Below, piece after piece: positions 26,645 through 34,500 of a stretch of 64,000 nt of DNA. Source of the stretch: Hyphomicrobiales bacterium (GTDB lineage: Bacteria > Pseudomonadota > Alphaproteobacteria > Rhizobiales > Devosiaceae); NCBI GenBank assembly GCA_027487555.1, contig JAIYDI010000040.1:1-64000 (forward strand). The letters run 5' to 3'. The notes under the pieces were generated by a model, which had not been told where the DNA came from, searched no databases, and worked only from the letters and a program-made list of their open reading frames with translations. Position 1 is the first letter of the stretch. Every line of letters begins with the position of its first letter. The position numbers and the translations under genes were made by a program.

Positions 26645-27595
26645 TTACGCCGCGAGGCTCTCCGCCTGATCGACACCAAGCATAAGGTTGAGATTCTGCA
26701 CCGCGGCGCCGGAAGCGCCCTTGCCGAGATTGTCGTAGACCGCAACCAGCAGCGCCTGGGCCTTGTCATCATTGCCGAAGACGTGCAGCCGCATCGTGTT
26801 GGTGCCGTTATGGAGCTGGGGGTTGAGCTCGGCGGAGCGCTCGGCATCGGCGAGCGGCGCGACGGAAACGAAGCCGCCCGCGATCGACGCAAAATGATCG
26901 GCGATCGCCGCATGGAGTTCGGCAATTTTCGGCACGCGCGGCAGGTGGCCGAGCTGCAGCGGCACGGTCACGATCATGCCCTGCCGGAAATTGCCGACAA
27001 CGGGATAGAACAGCGGCGTGCCGGCGAGCGTGGCATACGCCTTGAGCTCCGGCAGATGCTTGTGTTTGAAGCCGAGGCCATAGAGCTGATAGGCATTGGC
27101 ATCGTCGCCCTTTGCCACATAGTCCTCGATCATGGTGCGGCCACCGCCCGAATAGCCGGACACGCCGGTGACGGTAACGGGATAATCGGCGGGAACAAGG
27201 CCGGCGGCGATCAGCGGGCGCAGTGTCGCGATGGCGCCCTGAGGCCAGCAGCCGGGGTTGGCGACACGCTGCGAACTGGCGATCACCTCGGCCTGCGACT
27301 CGTCCATCTCGGCAAAGCCATAGGCCCAGCCGGGCGCAACGCGATGCGCGGTCGAGGCATCGATGACCCGCGTGGTGTCGTTTTCGATGAGCGAGACGCT
27401 TTCCTTCGCCGCATCGTCGGGCAGGCAGAGGATGGCGATATCGGCGAGGTTGAGCAGGCGCTTGCGCTCGGCAAGATCCTTGCGCTTTTCGGGCGCGATC
27501 GAGATCACCTCAAGGTCGCGGCGGGCTGCAAGGCGCTCGCGGATTTCGAGCCCCGTGGTGCCGGCTTCGCCATCGATGAAGATCTTCTTGACCAT
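26645..27595 (-). CDS. argC: N-acetyl-gamma-glutamyl-phosphate reductase, short type
   Basis: The third step of arginine synthesis: NADPH-dependent reduction of N-acetylglutamyl phosphate to the semialdehyde. A 316-residue type-2 ArgC with IDGEAGTTGLEIRERL (residues 7-22) as nucleotide-binding loop, LPDDAAKES, and the catalytic C116 in ANPGCWPQGA, followed by GVSGYSGGGR and the C-terminal GKGASGAAVQNLNLMLG. The open frame extends to 27766, but family homology begins at ATG 27595 (MVKKIFIDGEAG). Monocistronic here, convergent with cysA. Confidence 0.95.
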   Translation of the reverse strand: MVKKIFIDGEAGTTGLEIRERLAARRDLEVISIAPEKRKDLAERKRLLNLADIAILCLPDDAAKESVSLIENDTTRVIDASTAHRVAPGWAYGFAEMDESQAEVIASSQRVANPGCWPQGAIATLRPLIAAGLVPADYPVTVTGVSGYSGGGRTMIEDYVAKGDDANAYQLYGLGFKHKHLPELKAYATLAGTPLFYPVVGNFRQGMIVTVPLQLGHLPRVPKIAELHAAIADHFASIAGGFVSVAPLADAERSAELNPQLHNGTNTMRLHVFGNDDKAQALLVAVYDNLGKGASGAAVQNLNLMLGVDQAESLAA

Positions 27596-27741
27596 CTCTC
27601 GCCTCGTTCGGAACAATGCCGGGGTGATATAGGGATTATGTGACCGGCTCGCAAAAGGTTTCATCCCCGCGGGCAGCGCATCGCCGTGATTGCGCCGCGA
27701 TCCCTCAGATATATGCTCCCACGAGCGCAAGAGGAGCAGGC

Positions 27742-29124
27742 ATGTTCGGCAGGCATAACGCGGCACGACTGAGGGAAACGCTGACCGGCATCGAGACCAT
27801 GACGCGCTTCGCGCTGGCGGTGCTGGCGCTCGCCTCGGGCGTGTATACCTATCTGGGTGTGCGCGGCATTCTCGATGGTTCGGCGACTTTCGTGTTCTTT
27901 GCCGCCATCACCTATTCGGCCGCCGTCTCCGTGGCGATCTACGCCTTCTGGAGCTTCATGTTGCGCTTCGTGCCGCTGGTAACGGGCGGGATGCAGCGCG
28001 CGGCCCTGTTCCTTACCATGGGCTTTGGCTGCCTGATGATCATGGCGATGTCGAGCTGGCTGAACGCAGCGGCGCTTGCGGGTTCCGCGGCGCTCGAGCA
28101 GCACCTCGCGGTAACGGTCGAGGGCTATGTCGGCGATCTCGACAAGGCGCATGGCAATGCGCTCGCGGCGCAATCGCTGCTGCCGGACGTGCAGCGCGCC
28201 GCCGATCGGTTCGTGCGCCTCGCCGACGATGAGCGGAGTTCCGGCGCCTTGACGGGCACCACGGGCTCGGGCTCGGTGGTGCAGCTGCTGACCCAGATGG
28301 GCGCGCAGATGACCGAACTTGGCAACACCATCAGCAAGTCGCGCGAAGAGGTGAATGCACTGTTCGAGCAAGGCTCGACCCACCTTGGCAAGATGCGCGA
28401 GCTGGTATCTGCGCCAGGCGAAGTGGCCCCGCGGGCCGATGAATTTGCTGCCGAAGTGATCGAACTGAATGCGGTGATCGCGGCGCTGCAGGAAACCGGA
28501 ATTGCCCCCTCGGTGAAGCGCGCCGCCGCCGACCTGTCGCTCGGCTTCATCGCACCGGTGGCCGATGGGCAGACGCCGGGCCTTGCCGTGCGCCAGGACC
28601 AGGTGATGGACAACGTGCGCGCCTCGGTGGCGTCACAATCGGCGGCGCTGGCGCAGGCCGCCGACGAAATCCTCGCCGAGCCGAAGGTCGAGCCGCGGCG
28701 CTTTGTGCCTTTGTCGTCGGCGGAGGCGGTGCTGCGCTATTGGAGCGACTTCATCCCATCATGGGCGGGCGCCATCTCCATCGACCTGCTGCCGGTGGTG
28801 CTGGTGCTGGTGCTGATGATCGTCAACGACGCGATGCGGCGCGAATCCTCCTCAATGGAAGGGGCGGAGTCGATCAGCGCTGCCGAGATGCTGCGCGCCC
28901 TTGCGCTCTACCGGCAGATGACCGGCGACACGGGCCCGGAGGCGCGGCTGATGGCCGACGCCGAGCGGGCGATGTCGCCGCCGCCAGCAGAGGAAAAGCC
29001 GGCGGCACACACGGAGACTAAGCTCGATACGCCGGCCGAGCCGGCAAAGCCGCTCGAGAGCGACGCGACGGTGACGCCGCTCGATACGGCCCGCAAGCGT
29101 GGCGACGGGCCAGCGCGCGCATGA
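27742..29124 (+). CDS. Membrane protein with periplasmic helical domain, unknown function
   Basis: A 460-residue protein with three N-terminal membrane helices (about 21-40, 48-75, 86-106), a 230-residue helical region without Cys (about 110-340; NTISKSREEVNALFEQ, SQSAALAQAADEIL), a fourth helix (about 341-363, GAISIDLLPVVLVLVLMIV) and a Pro/Glu-rich cytosolic tail. ATG 27742 follows GAGGAG. Its stop overlaps the next gene (ATGA), which encodes a membrane-anchored ClpP-fold protein, so the two probably work as a pair. I do not recognise the family. The layout resembles signalling or scaffold proteins, but no catalytic motif is seen. Confidence 0.8.
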   Translation: MFGRHNAARLRETLTGIETMTRFALAVLALASGVYTYLGVRGILDGSATFVFFAAITYSAAVSVAIYAFWSFMLRFVPLVTGGMQRAALFLTMGFGCLMIMAMSSWLNAAALAGSAALEQHLAVTVEGYVGDLDKAHGNALAAQSLLPDVQRAADRFVRLADDERSSGALTGTTGSGSVVQLLTQMGAQMTELGNTISKSREEVNALFEQGSTHLGKMRELVSAPGEVAPRADEFAAEVIELNAVIAALQETGIAPSVKRAAADLSLGFIAPVADGQTPGLAVRQDQVMDNVRASVASQSAALAQAADEILAEPKVEPRRFVPLSSAEAVLRYWSDFIPSWAGAISIDLLPVVLVLVLMIVNDAMRRESSSMEGAESISAAEMLRALALYRQMTGDTGPEARLMADAERAMSPPPAEEKPAAHTETKLDTPAEPAKPLESDATVTPLDTARKRGDGPARA

Positions 29125-29915
29125 GCGCGCGGGCGAAACGACGCGGACTGCTCGGATGGCTCGCCGCACTCGACGACGGGCAGCTGATCCGCGCCGCGTT
29201 CTTTGGGCTGCTCGCGGCGACCGCGGCCATCCTTTATGTGGACTTCGGCGAACTCAGCCTGTCGGACACGACGGCACCGGCCGCCGCATCAGACATGGTG
29301 CCGATACTGCCACCCTATGATCCGGACGCCACCACGCCGCCGGCGGGCCCGGCGATCACCACCGACCCTGCCATCCTGAGCCAGCCGATGAGCGTGGCGC
29401 TCGGGCCAGGCGGCGTTCTGGAGCTCACGGGCACGATCACGCCCGGGACCTTCGCGCGCGTTGCGGCGGAGGTGGAGGCGCGCGGAGAGTATGTAAGGAG
29501 GGTGATGCTCAATTCGCCCGGTGGCGCGGTCGAGGATGCGATCAAGATCGGTGCGCTGATCGAGGTGAAGGGGTTCGAGACCGAGGTGCCGCAGGGCGGG
29601 CTGTGCGCATCGAGCTGCCCCTTGGTGCTGGCCGGCGGCAAGGAGCGGATTGCATCGCGCGCCTCGGCCATCGGGCTCCACCAGATCTATGCAGTGGGGA
29701 GCGCGGCCGACGCCTTGCCGAGTGCCCGCGCGGCGATCGGCATCGCCATGGCGGATGCGCAGAAGACCACGGCCGTCATCACGCGCTATCTGCAGACAAC
29801 CAATGTCGACCCGAGCCTTTGGCTGATCGCCCTCGAGACGCCACCCGACCGGCTGCATTACCTGTCCGAGAAGGAGCTGCAGCTCTACCGGCTCATATCA
29901 AAATTCAGCGACTGA
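29121..29915 (+). CDS. Membrane-anchored ClpP/crotonase-fold protein (COG3904-like)
   Basis: A 264-residue protein. One N-terminal membrane helix (about 23-40) is followed by a Pro-rich linker (50-90) and a ClpP-like domain. VMLNSPGGAVEDAIKIG (about 128-144) is the oxyanion-type loop, LCASSCPLVLAGG (161-173) carries the candidate nucleophile S164 or S165, and IGLHQIY (H187) the candidate base. It probably faces the periplasm. The fold is shared with SppA-type and NfeD-linked proteases, so a membrane-associated serine peptidase is plausible but unproven. Coupled by ATGA overlap to the preceding multi-helix membrane protein. Confidence 0.82.
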   Translation: MSARAKRRGLLGWLAALDDGQLIRAAFFGLLAATAAILYVDFGELSLSDTTAPAAASDMVPILPPYDPDATTPPAGPAITTDPAILSQPMSVALGPGGVLELTGTITPGTFARVAAEVEARGEYVRRVMLNSPGGAVEDAIKIGALIEVKGFETEVPQGGLCASSCPLVLAGGKERIASRASAIGLHQIYAVGSAADALPSARAAIGIAMADAQKTTAVITRYLQTTNVDPSLWLIALETPPDRLHYLSEKELQLYRLISKFSD

Positions 29916-29993
29916 GCGTCGCAGCCCCAGAGTCCTTCTTGTGCAACCGCCTGGCCATCCCGACCTGTGCAAGTGGCAAGGGAGGACGAGGAG

Positions 29994-30293
29994 ATGCATG
30001 ACAGAACCCTGACTGGACACCATGATATCCGGCGCTGGGCCGAGGCACGGCGCGCACAACCGGCGCTGGCGCTGGGCCACGGCCGCAATGGCGAACTGCG
30101 CCGCCGCCTGGCCCTGCGCTTTTCGGTGGCGGCGCCGAGCCCCGTCGATCCGTCGCCTGAGAGCGAGGGCCTGGCCCCCTGCTCCTGGACGGCCTGGCTT
30201 GCCGAACTCGACCGGCAGAACCTTGCGCTCAAGGTACGTGACATCGATACCGATGTGGTGGAGTTCGTGGCGCGCGGGCAGAACCGGAAGTAG
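29994..30293 (+). CDS. Small conserved protein, paralogue of 31728-32042
   Basis: A 99-residue protein starting MHDRTLTGHHDIRRWAEAR, with GGGAGGACGAGGAG just upstream, a very strong ribosome site. The pattern LT-x-HDIRxWAxAR at the N-terminus and SWTAWLAELDRQNLAL plus VEFVARG at the C-terminus recur in the 104-residue protein at 31728-32042, so the two are diverged copies of one family. No known domain, no membrane segment. A short DNA-binding or regulatory protein is possible; function unknown. It is convergent with the diguanylate cyclase gene, with three bases between stops. Confidence 0.72.
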   Translation: MHDRTLTGHHDIRRWAEARRAQPALALGHGRNGELRRRLALRFSVAAPSPVDPSPESEGLAPCSWTAWLAELDRQNLALKVRDIDTDVVEFVARGQNRK

Positions 30294-30296
30294 CGC

Positions 30297-31523
30297 TTAG
30301 GCGGACCGCGAGATGGTCGTCGTCGCCAGCGGATGCACAGGCATCTGGTCGAACGGTAGCTCCGACACCGCAACGAGATCGCGGCCACCGCGCTTTGCCG
30401 CATACAGCGCGGCATCGGCACGGCGTCTGAGATCGGCATAGGACTCGCCGGGCATGGACTCGGCGACGCCGAAACTCGCGGTGCAGAAACGCCCTTGCGG
30501 CAGACTCTCGATAGCCAGGGTGCCGAATTTTACGCGCACCGCTTCTGCGAACAGCCGAGCGGCACCAAGATTGGTATCGGGCAGATAGATGGCGAATTCC
30601 TCGCCCCCCATGCGGGCGGCGATGCCATGTGAAGGCGTGGCGTCGCGCAAAAGGGCAGCGAAGGCCATGATGACGCTGTCGCCGACATCATGCCCGTAGC
30701 TGTCGTTGATCGACTTGAAGGCATCGAGATCGGCCATGACGAGGCTTGCGGCGCGCTCGAGCGAACGCGCATGCATCATCTGCGTGGCGACGCGATCCTC
30801 GAAGCCGCGCCGATTGTAGAGCTCGGACAACATATCGGTTTCGGACCGGGTGGTCAGCTCGACCAGCATGTCGCGCAGGAGCATCAGCAGCATGATGAGC
30901 CCGACGGCCACCTGCAGGACAGCGCCAAGCGACTGCGAGTACATGGCATAGACGGTGGCGACATAGTCCTGTGCCGTATCACCGGGCCCGCCGGTCCAGC
31001 CCGCGACAAAGGGCTTTGACACGAACTGCACCGCACCGAGCGTGAAAATGCCCATCAGCGCCCAATCGACGGGTTGGCGGCGCTTCGCGGCGAACACTGC
31101 CCAGGCGGACAGCGCCTGCATCAGTGCGTAAGGGGCCTGGTAGGCCATCATGCGCGCCAGCGACTCCCGCTCGAGATCGTAGCCGGTATAGTTGGCGACG
31201 ACGGAGCAGATGACCAGCAGCACAAGGAAGCGCGCCGGAATGGGCTGCCGATAGCGCTCGGCGATACCGACGAAGATGCAGATGGTGGCGCCCAGGAAGG
31301 CCGTGAAGCCGCCGACATAGGCGAGCCGCGGCGCATAGGTGGGCAGCACATGGATCGGCAGCAGGAACTCGAAGATCAGGTAGGCGATGCCGAACCCATA
31401 GGCAAAGCTGAAGCTCGTGGCGATGCGGCGTGACTTGGTCGAGAGAGCGACAATGAAGAACGACAACGCAAACAGCGCTGCGATGAAGATATTGATCGCA
31501 AGGATGAAACTTGCACCGCTCAT
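30297..31523 (-). CDS. Membrane-bound diguanylate cyclase (GGDEF)
   Basis: A 408-residue protein. About six or seven membrane helices cover residues 1-220. A GGDEF domain follows: DMLSELYNRRGFEDRVA at its start, VMADLDAFKSINDSYGHDVGD (in two parts, VMADLDAFKSIND and YGHDVGD), then the active-site loop MGGEEFAIYLPDTN. The catalytic GGEEF is intact; no RxxD product-inhibition site is visible five residues upstream. It makes cyclic di-GMP from GTP at the inner membrane. It is flanked by the two small paralogous genes 29994-30293 and 31728-32042. Confidence 0.94.
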   Translation of the reverse strand: MSGASFILAINIFIAALFALSFFIVALSTKSRRIATSFSFAYGFGIAYLIFEFLLPIHVLPTYAPRLAYVGGFTAFLGATICIFVGIAERYRQPIPARFLVLLVICSVVANYTGYDLERESLARMMAYQAPYALMQALSAWAVFAAKRRQPVDWALMGIFTLGAVQFVSKPFVAGWTGGPGDTAQDYVATVYAMYSQSLGAVLQVAVGLIMLLMLLRDMLVELTTRSETDMLSELYNRRGFEDRVATQMMHARSLERAASLVMADLDAFKSINDSYGHDVGDSVIMAFAALLRDATPSHGIAARMGGEEFAIYLPDTNLGAARLFAEAVRVKFGTLAIESLPQGRFCTASFGVAESMPGESYADLRRRADAALYAAKRGGRDLVAVSELPFDQMPVHPLATTTISRSA

Positions 31524-31608
31524 GCGCCGGGACCCTCTCGGTGGGGAACAATATGGGCGGGTCCGCTAAGAGAGGGTTAAACCCGGCGCACACTCTGGAC
31601 CGAGTCAA

Positions 31609-31621
31609 TATTCGTCGAATA
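31609..31621. promoter_or_regulatory. AT-rich palindrome between divergent genes
   Basis: TATTCG-T-CGAATA is a perfect 6-bp inverted repeat in the AT-rich part of the 204-base gap between the diguanylate cyclase gene (minus) and the small gene at 31728 (plus). It is a candidate operator; no regulator is assigned. Confidence 0.35.
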
Positions 31622-31727
31622 AATTCGATCGCTGATCAAATGACCCATTGGAACTAAGGTCGAGTCTCACCACTTTTCATCTGGACGCGCGATGGCCCGA
31701 AGAGGCCTCAACAAGGACAAGGTGAAC

Positions 31728-32042
31728 ATGCCGAAAGTGCTGACCGAACGTGACGAGATCCGCCAATGGGCGATTGCCCGCGCCGGTACCCCGGCGATGG
31801 AAGACCGACCGACCGGCATCGGCGGCCCGCCGCTGCTGCGGCTCGTCTTCGACCAATATGCGCTGAACGCCGGCGAGAACCAGTACGGCGACCGGCCACG
31901 TGGACTTGATCTCGTCGACTGGAGCGAATGGTTCGAGGAATTCGAAAAACACAAGCTCGGCCTGCTGGTGGAAGACGAGCGCCCGGGGCTTCTCGACGAT
32001 TACTACGAGTTCGTGCCGCGCGATGGGAGTCCACGGGGCTAG
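31728..32042 (+). CDS. Small conserved protein, paralogue of 29994-30293
   Basis: A 104-residue acidic protein: MPKVLTERDEIRQWAIARAG at the start and DWSEWFEEFEKHKLGLLVED, then DDYYEFVPRDG, at the end. It aligns over its whole length with the 99-residue protein at 29994-30293 (LTxxDIRxWAxAR ... WxxWLxEx...LAL.V.D...EFV.R). The start at 31728 matches the paralogue's start; an in-frame ATG at 31692 would add 12 basic residues. The role is unknown. A dispersed palindromic repeat follows its stop codon directly. Confidence 0.7.
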   Translation: MPKVLTERDEIRQWAIARAGTPAMEDRPTGIGGPPLLRLVFDQYALNAGENQYGDRPRGLDLVDWSEWFEEFEKHKLGLLVEDERPGLLDDYYEFVPRDGSPRG

Positions 32043-32144
32043 TCCATTTCACGGTTTCGCCTGAAACGCTCATATGGCTCGGGCATTTGCCGTGCCGCGC
32101 TTCCGAACGGGAAAAGTGCTGCACCTTTTCCGGGAAACGCGCTA
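32040..32144. repeat. Dispersed intergenic palindromic repeat, copy B
   Basis: A stem-loop around GGTTTCGCCTGAAACG, followed by a tail to 32144 that matches copy A (1839-1945), including TGCCGCGCTTCCGAACGG and CACCTTTTCCGGGAAACGCG. It fills the gap between two convergent genes. Its end GCGCTAG supplies the stop codon of the minus-strand gene at 32142. Confidence 0.65.
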
Positions 32145-32390
32145 GTTCAGCCGCGCTTTCTGCCACTCTGTCCAGACGTGCTCGGCATCAATATCGTGGT
32201 AACCCCGCGCCTGGTCCATCTTCAGGGCGACAGAGTAAGCCACCGCCATGCAGATGGCGCCGTCGCGGGCGGCCAGCACCTCGGCTTCGGTCAGGGGCTG
32301 GCCCCGTTCTGTTTCGCGCGCACGCAACACCGTGACCAACGGCGGATCGAACACCAGTACCAGCGGATCGTCGTCGTGGGGAGTGGTCAT
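32142..32390 (-). CDS. Small conserved hypothetical protein, 82 residues
   Basis: MTTPHDDDPLVLVFDPPLVT at the start, a central EAEVLAARDGAICMAVAYSV helix, and RGYHDIDAEHVWTEWQKARLN at the end (quoted as DIDAEHVWTEWQKAR). No recognised domain. Its ATG overlaps the stop of the upstream metallopeptidase gene (ATGA), so the two are made together and it may be a partner of that enzyme. The last codon and stop lie in dispersed repeat copy B. Confidence 0.7.
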   Translation of the reverse strand: MTTPHDDDPLVLVFDPPLVTVLRARETERGQPLTEAEVLAARDGAICMAVAYSVALKMDQARGYHDIDAEHVWTEWQKARLN

Positions 32391-32809
32391 TCCCGATCGG
32401 CTGCCGCTTCGATGGCTTCCATATCCGCGTCGGAGAAGCCGAAATGGTGGCCGATTTCGTGTACGAGCACGTGGGTGATGATTTCGCCCAGGGTCTCGCC
32501 GGTTTCACTTTCGGCCCAGTAGTCGAGTATGGGGCGGCGATAGAGCCATATCTGGTTGGGCAATTGCCCGGTGAACGGATTGGCGCCGCCCTGCGGCAGC
32601 CCGACGCCACTGAACAGCCCGAGGATATCGAACTCGCTGTCGAGCTCCATTTCCTTGATGGTCTCCTCGTCGGGAAACTCGGACACGACACAGGGCACAT
32701 CGCCCACCAGCGCCCTGAACTCCTCCGGCAGGGCGGCGAAGGCAGCTGCTGCGATCTCCTCGAAATCATCGAGTGTGGGGGCGGTGCGGGAAGTCCAGGG
32801 GTTGGGCAT
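32387..32809 (-). CDS. Zincin-like metallopeptidase family protein
   Basis: A 140-residue protein of the small zincin family (Zincin_1/DUF1025 type). The metal site VHEIGHHFGFSD gives H117, E118, H121 and D127 as ligands and base. Before it stands the conserved IWLYRRPILDYW (about 87-98). Family members are thought to be peptidases, but substrates are not known. Seven copies of a 7-base repeat end at its start codon, and no Shine-Dalgarno is visible in them, so its initiation is unusual. It overlaps the following 82-residue gene by four bases. Confidence 0.88.
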   Translation of the reverse strand: MPNPWTSRTAPTLDDFEEIAAAAFAALPEEFRALVGDVPCVVSEFPDEETIKEMELDSEFDILGLFSGVGLPQGGANPFTGQLPNQIWLYRRPILDYWAESETGETLGEIITHVLVHEIGHHFGFSDADMEAIEAAADRE

Positions 32810-32856
32810 GGTGAATGGTGAATGGTGAATGGTGAATGGTGAATGGTGAATGGTGA
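32808..32856 (-). repeat. Seven tandem copies of a 7-bp unit at a start codon
   Basis: Plus-strand unit ATGGTGA repeats exactly seven times (49 bases). On the coding strand of the metallopeptidase this is TTCACCA-type units running straight into the ATG at 32809. The unit length is not a multiple of three. With eight copies, the upstream open frame (TTG at 32895) would be fused in frame to the peptidase; with seven it is not. The array is a candidate slippage tract. Confidence 0.85.
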
Positions 32857-32893
32857 ATGATCAGCTGCAACTGTAGATAGTCTCTGGAAGGCC

Positions 32894-32934
32894 AAAAAAA
32901 CAGAAGGCAGCCGAACAGTTTACCGGCTGCCTTC
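32894..32934 (-). terminator. Rho-independent terminator of leuC
   Basis: On the minus strand GAAGGCAGCCG (32934-32924), a 10-base loop, CGGCTGCCTTC (32913-32903), then TG and a run of seven T (32900-32894). A perfect 11-bp stem with T-run, 62 bases after the leuC stop. Confidence 0.9.
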
Positions 32935-32995
32935 CATTCACGATTGACTATTCACAATTCACGACGGCGTCGATGTCGCAGCGCCGCTGAAACCC

Positions 32996-34399
32996 TTAGT
33001 TCCACTCACGGATATCGACGAAGTGGCCCGCGATGGCGGCGGCGGCGGCCATGGCCGGCGACACAAGGTGCGTACGCCCCTTGAAACCCTGCCGACCCTC
33101 GAAATTCCGGTTCGAGGTCGAGGCACAGCGCTCACCCGGCTTGAGCTTGTCGGGGTTCATCGCAAGGCACATCGAGCAGCCCGGCTCACGCCACTCGAAG
33201 CCGGCATCCTTGAAGATCGTGTCGAGGCCTTCGGCTTCCGCCTGTTCCTTGACGAGGCCCGAGCCCGGCACGACCATGGCGCTGACGGTGGGCGCGACCT
33301 TCTTGCCGGCGATGACCTTGGCGGCAGCGCGCAGATCCTCGATGCGGCCATTGGTGCATGAGCCGAGGAACACCTTGTCGATCATGATGTCGGTGATCTT
33401 GGTTCCAGGGGTCAGGCCCATATAGTCGAGGGCGCGCCACTTCGAGGTGCGCTTGGTCTCTTCCTGGATCTCGTCCGGGTTCGGCACCACACCGGTGACC
33501 GAAATCACGTCCTCGGGGCTGGAGCCCCAGGACACGATCGGCGGCAGTTTCGTCGCGTCAAGCACCACGACCTTGTCGAAATGCGCATCCGCATCGGTAT
33601 GCAGCGTCTTCCAGTAATCGAGCGCCATGTCGAACGCCTCGCCCTTCGGCGCGCGCGGACGGCCCTTCACATAGTCGAAGGTCTTTTCATCGGGTGCGAT
33701 GAGACCAGCGCGGGCGCCGCCCTCGATGGTCATGTTGCAGACCGTCATGCGACCTTCCATCGACAGCGCGCGGATGGCCTCGCCAGCAAATTCGATGACA
33801 TAGCCGGTACCGCCGGCCGTGCCGATTTCGCCGATGATGGCAAGGATGATGTCCTTGGCGGTAACGCCCGGCGGCAGCTGGCCGTCGACGCGCACCAGCA
33901 TGTTCTTCGCCTTCTTCTGGATCAGCGTCTGGGTCGCGAGCACATGCTCGACCTCCGACGTGCCGATGCCATGGGCAAGCGCCCCGAAGGCGCCATGGGT
34001 GGAGGTATGGCTGTCGCCGCACACGATGGTCATGCCCGGCAGGGTGAAGCCCTGCTCGGGCCCGACAATGTGGACGATGCCCTGCCGCTTGTCGAACGGG
34101 TCGTAATACTCAATGCCGAAATCGCGGGTGTTCTCGGCCAGCGTCTCGATCTGGATGGCGCTTTCCGGATCTGGATTGGGCAGCGAACGATCTGTCGTGG
34201 GCACGTTGTGATCGACAACGGCCAGTGTCCGCTCGGGGTGGCGCACCTTGCGCTTGGCGAGGCGCAGACCTTCGAAGGCCTGCGGGCTCGTCACTTCGTG
34301 GACAAGGTGGCGATCGATATAGATGAGGCTGGTGCCATCCTCATTGTTGGTAACCAGGTGATCGTCCCAGATCTTGTCGTAAAGCGTCCTGCCGGCCAT
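32996..34399 (-). CDS. leuC: 3-Isopropylmalate dehydratase large subunit
   Basis: The large subunit of isopropylmalate isomerase (leucine synthesis), with a [4Fe-4S] cluster. The 467 residues fit the bacterial LeuC family. [16 protein letters not shown] opens the protein, [16 protein letters not shown] and [30 protein letters not shown] (in parts [19 protein letters not shown] and EVEHVLATQ) follow. The cluster ligands are the Cys of FLGSCTNGR (about 348) and C408 and C411 in [11 protein letters not shown]. leuD is not in the window. It has its own promoter at 34438-34466 and a strong terminator. Confidence 0.97.
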   Translation of the reverse strand: MAGRTLYDKIWDDHLVTNNEDGTSLIYIDRHLVHEVTSPQAFEGLRLAKRKVRHPERTLAVVDHNVPTTDRSLPNPDPESAIQIETLAENTRDFGIEYYDPFDKRQGIVHIVGPEQGFTLPGMTIVCGDSHTSTHGAFGALAHGIGTSEVEHVLATQTLIQKKAKNMLVRVDGQLPPGVTAKDIILAIIGEIGTAGGTGYVIEFAGEAIRALSMEGRMTVCNMTIEGGARAGLIAPDEKTFDYVKGRPRAPKGEAFDMALDYWKTLHTDADAHFDKVVVLDATKLPPIVSWGSSPEDVISVTGVVPNPDEIQEETKRTSKWRALDYMGLTPGTKITDIMIDKVFLGSCTNGRIEDLRAAAKVIAGKKVAPTVSAMVVPGSGLVKEQAEAEGLDTIFKDAGFEWREPGCSMCLAMNPDKLKPGERCASTSNRNFEGRQGFKGRTHLVSPAMAAAAAIAGHFVDIREWN

Positions 34400-34437
34400 T
34401 TGCCCATATCCACGCGGGTTGTGAGGAACAACGGGGC

Positions 34438-34466
34438 TAATAAGCCCCGCATGCCTTGTAGGTCAA
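34438..34466 (-). promoter_or_regulatory. Probable leuC promoter with palindrome over the -10 box
   Basis: On the minus strand TTGACC (34466-34461), 17-base spacer, TTATTA (34443-34438). The -10 box lies in the loop and inner arms of the palindrome CGGGGCT-TATT-AGCCCCG (34449-34432), which could be an operator or a terminator of the flippase gene upstream. About 38 bases remain to the leuC start codon. Confidence 0.6.
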
Positions 34467-34500
34467 GGTTATGAGCCCAGATGGGGAGCGATGGACGCGA

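Noticed and set aside
32808..32856. CRISPR-like array
   Set aside because: The 7-base units are directly adjacent without spacers, so this is a simple tandem repeat. No cas genes are in the window.
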